Source: Bdellovibrionota bacterium
Lineage (GTDB): Bacteria > Bdellovibrionota > Bacteriovoracia > Bacteriovoracales > Bacteriovoracaceae
Assembly: GCA_030836365.1 (NCBI GenBank)
Contig: JAURQB010000180.1
Coordinates: forward strand, 1 to 21,463
Length of the DNA: 21,463 bases
Direction: 5' to 3'
Part shown: piece by piece, positions 1 through 8,600 of the stretch
Numbering within the stretch: position 1 is the first letter of the stretch
Layout: each line of letters opens with the position of its first letter
Translations under genes and position numbers: made by a program
The notes under the pieces: model-generated
Databases searched by the model: none
What the model saw: the letters and a program-made list of their open reading frames with translations, nothing else
Told to the model about the DNA's origin: nothing

Positions 1-1407
1 CCTATACTTCTTGGACTTGACGTAATGTTAATGCCAGTAAAATCATTTTTCTCGACAATCCCCCGAATTATATATGGTTTCTTAACTTGGGATTCATCTG
101 GATTCCTTGCTTCTGAAATACAGGAACAAATTAGTAAGTTTGAAAGTAGTAATTCTCTTCTTGTGATGATTAACGGTGTACTTAACCAGGTAAGTATTCC
201 TTCTACTGACCTTTTTTCAGTCGGTGGCAGTCTTGATGGAGTTGATGACAATCTAGTTTCCACTAACGATCAACTGGATACGCTCAGGAATGATCCGGCC
301 GTTCGAGGTCCTTTATCATTTCTTTGTAACCCTGCTTACCCTAATGGAGACCCTTCCAATCCAGGTTGTCTTGTTTATAATTTATTAAATACAACACCCA
401 ACATTGAAGAAGACGAAAATGGAGAACGAGATATTATTCAAGGGGATATAAAAGTGTGCCTAAATAGGTTGGGAGCAAAATCTCACGTTCAGTCAACAAA
501 AGATTTAATTTTTGAAGGAGGAAGTTATAGTGATGATTTCCCCCCTCTGCGATATTGTATAAAAGGAGAATATTATTCTGAATATGATCAAGCTTTAATG
601 GAAATGGATGGTTTTAATGATTATCAAGGAGCGGTTGCCGAAAATATAAACCCTATCAGGTTTCTTGGGCAACAAAGGCGTACTCATAATACATATTTAA
701 AAAACTATGAGGACATAAGAGCGCCATATATTAATAGTTTGAGAGATGCACCAGGGAGGCAAATTACTCAACGAAATCAGTGTGCGATGTTTATGGATCT
801 TGAATTTGTGGGAAGCAAGTTTTTGAGTTTTAAAGAAACTAAGCTAGATGATGATGGAGACCCTATAAATAATAATGTCAATATTAGATTGTTAATTCAA
901 CCTACAGAGAGAACGCAGATACTTTTAAATGATATCTTTTTCTGCTTACACAATTCGACGTGTGATCTTTCTAATGGGAATAATACAGTTAACGTCCACG
1001 GTAGAGATTACAAAACATTTAAAGGAAGATCTTTTGCGGCTGCTTGTAGCATGTTGGCCGATACTTGGATTATTTTTGATAAACAAAATTTGGACGGAAA
1101 TCATCCTGAAGAGAATGCTAATGTGACTTGCAGCTTTTTAGAAATACTTTCGACGAATGGCGGGCGTTGTGATTTAACTTCACCAACTGGTTCGCACTTA
1201 TCGACGATAAGTACTATGTGTCCTTCAATGGGGTTTAGTCAACAAGAATGCGATACGCCTGATTTACTAAGAAGAAAGATAGAGGGGTATTCTAGGTATG
1301 TTAAAGCCTGTGTGGAAGAGGGACATATTAGTGATTCTGTTTTAGATAAAAAAGATCACTTGAATTTAAATGAGGAATATCTAAATAGAAATTCTTGTGA
1401 GATTTAG
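1..1407 (+). CDS. Unrecognised Cys-containing protein, 5'-partial
   Basis: The reading frame is open from base 1 to the TAG at 1405-1407, and no in-frame stop precedes the first ATG at 25. The gene therefore probably begins left of the window, and the ATG at 25 is only the first visible one. No clear ribosome binding site precedes it. About 468 residues are visible. The first 35 are fairly hydrophobic (LLGLDVMLMPVKSFF, then IIYGFL). The rest is hydrophilic with about a dozen scattered cysteines (for example NPGCLVYN, RYCIKGEY, QCAMFMDLEF, FFCLHNSTCDLSN), which suggests an exported, disulfide-bonded protein. I recognise no domain or catalytic motif. It is followed by a 226-bp gap with a possible terminator and a promoter, so it is probably not cotranscribed with the next gene. 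Confidence 0.75.
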   Translation, partial: PILLGLDVMLMPVKSFFSTIPRIIYGFLTWDSSGFLASEIQEQISKFESSNSLLVMINGVLNQVSIPSTDLFSVGGSLDGVDDNLVSTNDQLDTLRNDPAVRGPLSFLCNPAYPNGDPSNPGCLVYNLLNTTPNIEEDENGERDIIQGDIKVCLNRLGAKSHVQSTKDLIFEGGSYSDDFPPLRYCIKGEYYSEYDQALMEMDGFNDYQGAVAENINPIRFLGQQRRTHNTYLKNYEDIRAPYINSLRDAPGRQITQRNQCAMFMDLEFVGSKFLSFKETKLDDDGDPINNNVNIRLLIQPTERTQILLNDIFFCLHNSTCDLSNGNNTVNVHGRDYKTFKGRSFAAACSMLADTWIIFDKQNLDGNHPEENANVTCSFLEILSTNGGRCDLTSPTGSHLSTISTMCPSMGFSQQECDTPDLLRRKIEGYSRYVKACVEEGHISDSVLDKKDHLNLNEEYLNRNSCEI

Positions 1408-1535
1408 ACGGCAAAAATAATATTTAATGTTACTGATGCATTTTTCTGTGATGTCTCTGTTGCATCTAAATTACTTTTATTTTTAGTTTTAGCAAAATCT
1501 CAATTAACCGATAGGTATTTAAACTGTCTAGATTT

Positions 1536-1558
1536 AGGGAGAAACCCTCCCTCGTTTT
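1536..1558 (+). terminator. Possible weak intrinsic terminator
   Basis: AGGGAG (1536-1541) and CTCCCT (1547-1552) can pair around a 5-nt loop and are followed by CGTTTT. The stem is short and the T run poor. It lies 129 bp after the first gene's stop, so this is a tentative call; the sequence may instead belong to the promoter region just downstream. Confidence 0.3.
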
Positions 1559-1586
1559 GGGGCAGAAAAAGAGGGTTCGTTATAAT
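1557..1586 (+). promoter_or_regulatory. Candidate sigma-70 promoter for the 1634-5384 operon
   Basis: A perfect TATAAT lies at 1581-1586, with TTGGGG at 1557-1562 as a weak -35 box 18 bp upstream. The -10 box is 47 bp before the ATG at 1634, a normal leader length. The -35 matches only its first three bases well, so the call rests on the -10 and its position. Confidence 0.45.
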
Positions 1587-1633
1587 TTTTTGCTGTGTAA
1601 GCATTAGAAAGCAGGTCAAAAAAAGAAAACTTT

Positions 1634-3499
1634 ATGAAAAAAAGAAATCTCGAGTTAAATTCTGTAGGTATGAAAGGGAATTTATTTTTTATTTATCTAT
1701 TTATATTCTCAATGGTGGGCTGTTTAAACCCGCAAGATAATTATTTTAACAAAGCACTTAATCAGGCCAGTGGTGGTAATGAAATTCGTTACACGCCGAA
1801 GGTGAATACCTACAAAATTGAAGGGGGAACGGTTCGACTCAATGGAGAGAATATGGATCAAATTACCTCGCTTCAACTTGGAGATTATCCGCTCACCATT
1901 ACCAAGCAAGATAGTAGCAAAGTGATCGCGATGGCCGGTGACCAAGTAAATATCGATCTTTATGATGTTGTGAACTTATTTGTGAGCTCTGCCTATGGGC
2001 AGTCGGTGATTCCGCTTGAAGTTGATATTCTTGATAGCGCGGTCACGGAAACAAAAATCGCTGATGGGGCGGTGACAACGGATAAAATAGCTGAAGAAGC
2101 GGTGACGTTAGATAAATTATCTACGGCCGATGCCAACGATGGTGATGTGGTGGTTTATTCAAAAACTCAAGGCCAGTGGATCCCCGGAACAATTGGTGGC
2201 CTAAGTGGAAGTGGAAATAATGTGACGAGTATCACCATCGGTGATGGATTGAAAACTGATGGTGGAGATGAAACAATTACCAGCAGTGGCACCGTTCAAG
2301 TTGACTTTGGCCATGACGCCGGACAGGTGATTCCTTTAAGTGAAAACACTAAAGACACAGATGGCCCAGGCTATTTTGAGCACAATGGACTTATTCGCGC
2401 CTATGCTGTTGACGCTGATAGTGATGGTGAGCTTGAAGAAGGGGAAGCGTACGGACAGTTTAGTCTAGTTAATACTTACAATGCAACAAGTTCTCCGCGT
2501 TTTGATTACCGACTGAGCTTTGATGGAAGCACTGTAACCAATATGGTTATCAGGGAAGAGCAAGAGAATATAAATTTTTTAGAGTTTGATTCAAACGATG
2601 CACTTATTTATCTTCATCAAGATGTCGAAATGTTTCATCCGGTAAAAATTGAAATTGATAGTAGTTGGGAAAATTTTAGTACTTATGATGATTATTTAAC
2701 CGGAAATGGGACTTTAAGTGATTCCTCCGATGACTTTTTAAATATTGTAGATGGAGAACTTCCCGCTCTTGATGTCGCGTCTGGAATAAAGGCTGCAGAT
2801 ATTTATATCGAAGATCGAGCATATATAAGCGGTGATGCTCGTATTACTGGCGATGTGAAAATTGAAAGTAATATGAAAATTGATGGGATACTTGAAGTTG
2901 ATCAAATCACTGGCGCTCTAGAAGTTTCTGGTGGGCTGACGGTGAGTCAAGGCTTTGATGATACTGATCATGATATTTTTGTGATTGATACAGGTGATTC
3001 TTCTCTCAGTTTTAATAATAGCGATGGTAATACTGTTTTCTCGGTTGATAATGTTGGGGATGTAAGCGCAGCTGGCAGTTTCAATGCAACATCTCTTGAT
3101 TACGCCGAGTACTTTGATGCCAAAGAAGAGGCGAAGCCAGGAGACGTGATTGGAATTGATTTGTCTTCGGGGCTTGCACGAAAGTACCGCCCAGGTGATT
3201 TTTTAATTGGCGTCGCGTCCACTAAACCAGGAGTAAAGGGTGGAGTGCTCGATCCAACTAAGACTCAAATTCTTGTGGGGCTGATGGGGCAGGTTCCTGT
3301 TAATGAACAGCAAACAAAAATTAAAAACGGAATGGTATACACGATGGATGATAAACAGCTGGGCGTGAAACTTGCCAGTGGGGATGTGTACATTAATCAC
3401 ACCACCAGCGAAGCGAGAGAAGATCGTCTCGGTCGTCTGGTGTTGGAGAAAAAAGTAAAGCGGCTGGAAGAGATGATCGGCCAACTCATGAAGAAGTAA
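1634..3499 (+). CDS. Fibre-like surface lipoprotein with C-terminal DYAEYF domain
   Basis: A 621-residue predicted lipoprotein. A hydrophobic segment ends in the lipobox MVGC with Cys at residue 30. A start at the internal ATG (1670) would leave a tidier 18-residue signal, and neither ATG has a strong ribosome binding site. Residues about 54-103 look like an IPT/TIG-type beta domain. Residues about 136-165 carry the AVTETKIADGAVTTDKIA type of repeat common in phage tail fibres and trimeric surface fibres. Residues about 396-440 have short beta-solenoid-like repeats (SGDARITGDVKIESN). From residue 489 the DYAEYF motif and the following GDVIGID...KYRPGD region resemble the C-terminal domain of Peptidase_G2-type fibre proteins. 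The last 30 residues form a coiled coil. It probably trimerises at the cell surface. It ends one base before the metalloprotease gene, so the two are likely cotranscribed. Confidence 0.8.
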   Translation: MKKRNLELNSVGMKGNLFFIYLFIFSMVGCLNPQDNYFNKALNQASGGNEIRYTPKVNTYKIEGGTVRLNGENMDQITSLQLGDYPLTITKQDSSKVIAMAGDQVNIDLYDVVNLFVSSAYGQSVIPLEVDILDSAVTETKIADGAVTTDKIAEEAVTLDKLSTADANDGDVVVYSKTQGQWIPGTIGGLSGSGNNVTSITIGDGLKTDGGDETITSSGTVQVDFGHDAGQVIPLSENTKDTDGPGYFEHNGLIRAYAVDADSDGELEEGEAYGQFSLVNTYNATSSPRFDYRLSFDGSTVTNMVIREEQENINFLEFDSNDALIYLHQDVEMFHPVKIEIDSSWENFSTYDDYLTGNGTLSDSSDDFLNIVDGELPALDVASGIKAADIYIEDRAYISGDARITGDVKIESNMKIDGILEVDQITGALEVSGGLTVSQGFDDTDHDIFVIDTGDSSLSFNNSDGNTVFSVDNVGDVSAAGSFNATSLDYAEYFDAKEEAKPGDVIGIDLSSGLARKYRPGDFLIGVASTKPGVKGGVLDPTKTQILVGLMGQVPVNEQQTKIKNGMVYTMDDKQLGVKLASGDVYINHTTSEAREDRLGRLVLEKKVKRLEEMIGQLMKK

Positions 3500-3500
3500 C

Positions 3501-5384
3501 ATGGTGAAAAGCTGGATTGTTGTCTTCTTTCTATTCTCTTGTCTTTTTCCCTCTTTTTGTTTTGGCATTCAACTAAAAAAAAGTGCCGAGGGCCTAATAT
3601 CAATTGATCTCAATCACGACGGCAAAACCGACTATCAAGTGATGCAAAAAATAACTGATCGGGGTGATCGTTTGATCACCGATATTTTTTATCAAACCCC
3701 AGAGGGGAAAAAAATAAATATTACCTCTGAGCGAGATGACAAATTATTTCTCAGCGAATTTAAACATTTATCTCGGGGGAAGTGGTCACTGTATAAGCGC
3801 GTGCGAATTACGAAAGAAAGTTCCCGGTTTCAAAAAAAAATAATTCAAACAATCCTTACTGATGGACGCGTGCGCGAGCAAGTTTACGTGCTCTCACCGG
3901 TTCAACTTTTTGATGAACTTACACCCATTGTTCCCAATGCGGTGGATGGGAATTTTCGTGATGGAAGTTTAATTCAAGACCGAATAATGAAAGCGTCAAA
4001 AGATTGCCTCACGTTAGAAATTATTTCTCAAGGCCTAGTTGTTAATGTTGATGAATTACTAAATTCCATTAAGGGCGAGAATTTTCTTTGGAGTGATTAT
4101 GTTGATTTTGAAGGTTGTGGCGATGCATGTTCACCTGGACAAGAAAAAATAAGTTGCACGGGGAATCCCAACTCTCTTTCTTGCCCAATGGTGGTGAGTG
4201 ATATTTTATTTGCGGGCCTGCAAGATAAACTCGTTTGTCTCGCCGAAAATAATCACGAACTGGCCGCACAGGCGATGGGGGTTTTATTTAACGATAAGAA
4301 AAAAATGAAAATTGAGTGCAATCGAGATCTCGGGGGTTCTTACGCTTCCGCCAGAAACAATTGTGGGTCTGAGTTTCCTCGAATTCGCGTGTCAAAAATT
4401 CATTGCCGCTCAAGCATGCTTTTTAACGTCGAGGCACTCAACGGCGCTTTTCTTCACGAGCTTATTCACACCACTGGACAAAGCCACGGAGAGCACCCAG
4501 ATTACGCCTACGCCTGTCATGCTGCCTGCATGGATACTGAAAAAGATTCGCTTTCAAGATTTTACGGCCAACCAAATTCAGCAGGTGCAATGGAGCTTAA
4601 GCAAGCGGCACAGACAATTTGTCGAAATCAATTAGGGCCTGATGAGGGAGAAGCGTATATCAAAAACTTTCGCTTGGTCGCCGATAATGTGGGCTCACTA
4701 ACGATTATGAATAACTACCTTAGTCGATCCCTTACGGGAGGGGGGCAATTTGCGACGGATCCCCTTCAACTGTTTGAGGATTTTTGGCGTGATAGTGAAT
4801 ACCATAAACAGAAGAAACAATTAAATGATCGCAAGTCTTGGACGCCGCCAGAAGGTGAATGGCATTTTTGTCAGAAGAAAGCTGGTGATGAAGACGCACC
4901 GGAGAATGCGTGTGCTGATCCAGATGGACATTTTCGCGGCGTATTTTTTAATAAAATTATTTCTGATAAATCCATGTCGCAAATGATGATCAATATGTTG
5001 ATGTTTTCTGAAAATTCAAAAAACTTGCGGGCCGACTTTGTTAAATATTTAGGTTACACCGATCGCTCACCCTACATGACTGAGGCGCCTTTGAAATATA
5101 ATGGTGCCCTAAAAGATGTGATGATGATTAGTGATCTCAAGAGAATTGGAGCGAGCATCAGGCGTGGTGATATTCGGTCTGCTCTGCTAGAGTTGCAAAA
5201 GATTAAAACCACAAAGATGAGAAATTTGATTAGTGATACTGGTGACCTTGCTCATCAAGCTTTTTATAAAAATTTTATTTATGGTGTAAAGACTCACATG
5301 AAGAGATTGTGTGTTGAGCACATGGAAAAAATCAAAGACAATGCATATTATTTAGAAATTTGTCGCGACGCCCTCGCGAACTAA
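3501..5384 (+). CDS. Secreted metzincin-type zinc metalloprotease
   Basis: A 627-residue protein with a clear type I signal peptide (hydrophobic core IVVFFLFSCLF, cleavage likely after SFCFG). A DLNHDGKTD loop near residues 36-44 looks like an EF-hand/dockerin-type calcium site. Residues 319-329 read HELIHTTGQSH, an exact match to the metzincin signature HExxHxxGxxH: His319, His323 and His329 would bind zinc and Glu320 is the general base. Met344, in ACHAACM, is a possible Met-turn, but that is a guess. The roughly 280 C-terminal residues match nothing I recognise. Cysteines around the active site (CNRD, NNCG, HCRSS, ACHAAC) fit an extracytoplasmic enzyme. It starts one base after the fibre lipoprotein and ends six bases before a palindrome copy. 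Its substrate is unknown; the partner gene suggests a role at the cell surface. Confidence 0.85.
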   Translation: MVKSWIVVFFLFSCLFPSFCFGIQLKKSAEGLISIDLNHDGKTDYQVMQKITDRGDRLITDIFYQTPEGKKINITSERDDKLFLSEFKHLSRGKWSLYKRVRITKESSRFQKKIIQTILTDGRVREQVYVLSPVQLFDELTPIVPNAVDGNFRDGSLIQDRIMKASKDCLTLEIISQGLVVNVDELLNSIKGENFLWSDYVDFEGCGDACSPGQEKISCTGNPNSLSCPMVVSDILFAGLQDKLVCLAENNHELAAQAMGVLFNDKKKMKIECNRDLGGSYASARNNCGSEFPRIRVSKIHCRSSMLFNVEALNGAFLHELIHTTGQSHGEHPDYAYACHAACMDTEKDSLSRFYGQPNSAGAMELKQAAQTICRNQLGPDEGEAYIKNFRLVADNVGSLTIMNNYLSRSLTGGGQFATDPLQLFEDFWRDSEYHKQKKQLNDRKSWTPPEGEWHFCQKKAGDEDAPENACADPDGHFRGVFFNKIISDKSMSQMMINMLMFSENSKNLRADFVKYLGYTDRSPYMTEAPLKYNGALKDVMMISDLKRIGASIRRGDIRSALLELQKIKTTKMRNLISDTGDLAHQAFYKNFIYGVKTHMKRLCVEHMEKIKDNAYYLEICRDALAN

Positions 5385-5389
5385 TACTC

Positions 5390-5410
5390 AAAAGGTACGC
5401 GGTACCTTTT
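5390..5410 (-). repeat. Palindromic REP-like element, copy 1 (GCG centre)
   Basis: A perfect inverted repeat: arm AAAAGGTAC, centre GCG, arm GTACCTTTT. I define strand by the centre: CGC reads as plus, GCG as minus. It begins six bases after the metalloprotease stop codon, so its hairpin followed by TTTT may also end transcription. It faces copy 2 across 42 bp. Confidence 0.95.
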
Positions 5411-5452
5411 GGCGATATGTTGCTTATTCACCACAAAATTTTCCCTAAGGCC

Positions 5453-5473
5453 AAAAGGTACCGCGTACCTTTT
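5453..5473 (+). repeat. Palindromic REP-like element, copy 2 (CGC centre)
   Basis: Same arms as copy 1 but with the complementary centre CGC, so it is inverted relative to copy 1. Flanking CC and GG extend the stem to 11 bp. The pair is a BIME-like unit filling the gap before the giant lipoprotein gene. I see no gene in 5385-5644; open frames there are interrupted translations of the repeats. Confidence 0.95.
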
Positions 5474-5634
5474 GGGGCGGCCGGCAAGAATGTACACATC
5501 GCCAGAGAATTGCAACTTCCCGAAATTATTGCGTTTACGCGCAAAACTTCAAGCAGCACCGAATATCCGTGCAAAATAGTCTAACCCCCCAGAATCTTTC
5601 AGTTTTTCCTATAGATCTGGCGGCCAATGGCGAT

Positions 5635-5639
5635 AAGGA
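5635..5639 (+). promoter_or_regulatory. Ribosome binding site fixing the giant lipoprotein start
   Basis: AAGGA lies five bases before the ATG at 5645. The ATG at 5627, six codons upstream in the same frame, has no comparable site, so 5645 is the better start. Confidence 0.6.
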
Positions 5640-5644
5640 TATTG

Positions 5645-8600
5645 ATGACAACAAGTCTCACACGCACATTAAAAACATCTCGAAGCCTCATTCAAGTTTG
5701 GGCCGTGTGCCTTTTATTGCAAAGTTGTCTCACCGGAGAGCAAAGCCCAACGATCGCAGATTGCCAAAAAGGCTGGAGCTTCAATACCGTCGCCCGCAAA
5801 TGTGAAAAGTTTGTTATGCCTCCCGCAGCACCTCTCGCGGTTAGTGAAGTTTTCTCCATCAGAGAAGACAGCGGAGAAAATTTTTTAGAACTCGGTTATG
5901 AAGATGATAATGCCGATCTTGCCAGTGTGTGCACCATTCATCAGTACAGTGAAAACCTTGATGGCAACGGCACCTACATGCCAGTTTGCGAATGCAAGGG
6001 AGGCCGTTGTTTTGTCACCGTCTGGCCAGACTTTGATTTTTACGGCGAGGCCCAATTCACTTACTCTGTGACCGATCGTCACGGCCAAAGTAATATCCAA
6101 CTCGCAACCGTCGATGTTGAGTCTGTCGAAGATTCACCCGTTGCCGAAATGGATAACATGGATGAGGAAATTCTTAATATCGCCCTCATCGATGATGGCG
6201 TCACCATTGAAGATAACTTTGGCGTAATTGAATATAACTCCTACATTGAGGAGGGGGAATCGAAGACGATTTACCTTTGGGGAGAGGACTATGACTTTGA
6301 TCCGGTAAGTGCGTGCCAGGTCACAAACATCTCCGACCACCTCGAAGTAAATAGTTTATGTACGTGTGAAGAAGATCTTTTTGGCATAGGCTCACTTTGT
6401 CAGGTGAATGTTATCGCACGAACAAATTTCTATGGAAACGGTGAGTTCATCACTTACCAAGTTTACGCGAGTGGTGAATGGAGTGAAGCCGAAACTCATT
6501 TTCTCGAAATTAGAAGTGTGAACGATCCGCCGGTTATTTGCCATTATAGCTTGTATGCAGAAGCACCTGAGTGCGCTAAAGATGATGACAACGACAATTG
6601 CGTGGGAACAGAAAAACCAACGACAGCACTGATAAATCCAACTAGTCACAATGACACAAAACCGGTTTGGTTTCTAGATGAAGAAAAAGGCGAGTGCTTT
6701 AGAAGTGTTGATCTTGGTAGTGTGTATTATTGGTTAGGTCATCTTGAAGACCCGACAAATTATGGAGATGATGATAATGGTGGCATTGTTAATAGTGATG
6801 GGGATCTAATTGAATATCCCTATGGCGCGGAATGGATCACAATTGATGAAGGTAGCTCGCTTAATGTGATCAACTTGCAAGACGCAATCGATATTGATCA
6901 TCGTTATGACGAGGCCGATGCTAATGGCGATGAAGACGATATTACGTCGTTGAGTTATTATACGTATGATTTACCGACACGTGGGAAACTCAGAAATTGT
7001 TTAAGTAATAACAATCACGGTGATCAAGAATATGAAGAATTTGGTGATGAAGAGTATCGAGAGTTGCGAACTGATGATTTAAGTTGTGTCTATGATATTA
7101 AATATCCTAATGAGCATTATAATTTAAATAATAATTATATCTATGACACCATCGCCGTTGGGAATGCGCAAAATTCACCAAGCCTGCGTTTTGTGGCCAA
7201 GCAATCAGGAGATCTAGCGACAGAGCATAGCTCAGGAAGATTATGCATCAAGTACGTGGAGGGAAACACGAATGGAGCGGCCAGTGTTTCCGTTGATACG
7301 GCCTATGATGATGGTATTGAGACTAGCTATTGTGAAAACTTTCCATTTCAAGATGGTTTTGACAGTTCCGGGTTTTATGTACAGTTCTACGCAGAAGAAG
7401 ACAGTTGTGAGGAATATGGAATTCATGCGATTGAGCTTAATTCAACAGATGGAGTTCCTGGTGAGGATTTATATATTCGAATAAATGCGAATGTTGATAA
7501 TTTAAATCAAGAGGGAGCGGATCGTGACGACACTGTTGATGAATCGTTTTTATTAAAGTTTAATGAGGAAAATTTTAATGATGATGATCTTTCAACAGAT
7601 GACATCACGCTGGAAGTAAATGTTGATGGTGTATATGCTGATGGATACGGAGTAAATTCAATCACCGTTAATGATCTAATTGAGTATCAAGTTCTGACCA
7701 ATGAAGACGAGGTGATGACGTTATACATCCGAAATCTCACCAAAAATAAACACGACGCTGAGGTAGATGTTTTTACTGATGCTGGTGAACTAACTTCTTA
7801 CGACAGCTCAAAGGTTCAAGAGCTCAATCCATTTTGGCGCTATGATTGCGGTGATGATAATGGAGGAACGGGGCGCCTGATTACGGTAACGATTGATGAT
7901 GAAAATACAACGTCACAAACGATTAAGGAAGCGATTGAGGCCCACAGCACGGCCAGTAGTTTAGTTGATGTTTATATGTATGGAAGTTTGCGTGAAGAAG
8001 TGACCGCGCAAGGTGAGGAGAATGCATGGCCTAAGACTTTAGGTGGTGGGCGCGAATACTTGGATTACTTTAGCTACGTCGCCGAAGATACCTATGTTGA
8101 GTTTAACGGGGAAACGAGTCAATATGAAACGCTTCACTCCGAGTCAAACTTAGGCCGGGTTTATATTAGCATTAATCCCAAAAATGATACGCCAGTGATT
8201 TCTACAAATGGGGTGCAGGATTTAGGATCAATCAGCGCTGAAGATGGGCCCGTGGAAATTGAATTAGATATCGCTAGCGATGCGGATTACATGGATAACT
8301 TAAGCTATTACATTAGTGATCTACCAGAAAATGGAACGCTTAGTGGTTGTGCGAATTTGGAGGGAAGTGACGGCCCGGCAGATATCACGTGTATTTTTAC
8401 GCCGGATGCAAACTACAACGGTGAAATTAATATCGTCTATTACGCAGAAGACGAAAGCGGCGCTATTACCTCATCCAAAGAAATCGAATTTGACATAAAT
8501 GCGAGCAATGATAATCCTGTCGTGTGTCAGTACACCATTTTTGAAAAAGCAAATGAGTGTGGGGTGAGTGATTGCATTCACTCCATGACTCCGGTGGGAA

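Noticed and set aside
1543..1577. AACCCTC/GAGGGTT inverted repeat as an operator or riboswitch
   Set aside because: A 7-bp match with a 21-nt gap near the promoter is not distinctive, and no known riboswitch pattern is recognisable.
5360..5805. Short plus-strand frames in the gap before the giant lipoprotein
   Set aside because: They translate the palindromes or overlap the lipoprotein signal region, with no ribosome binding site and no protein-like features.
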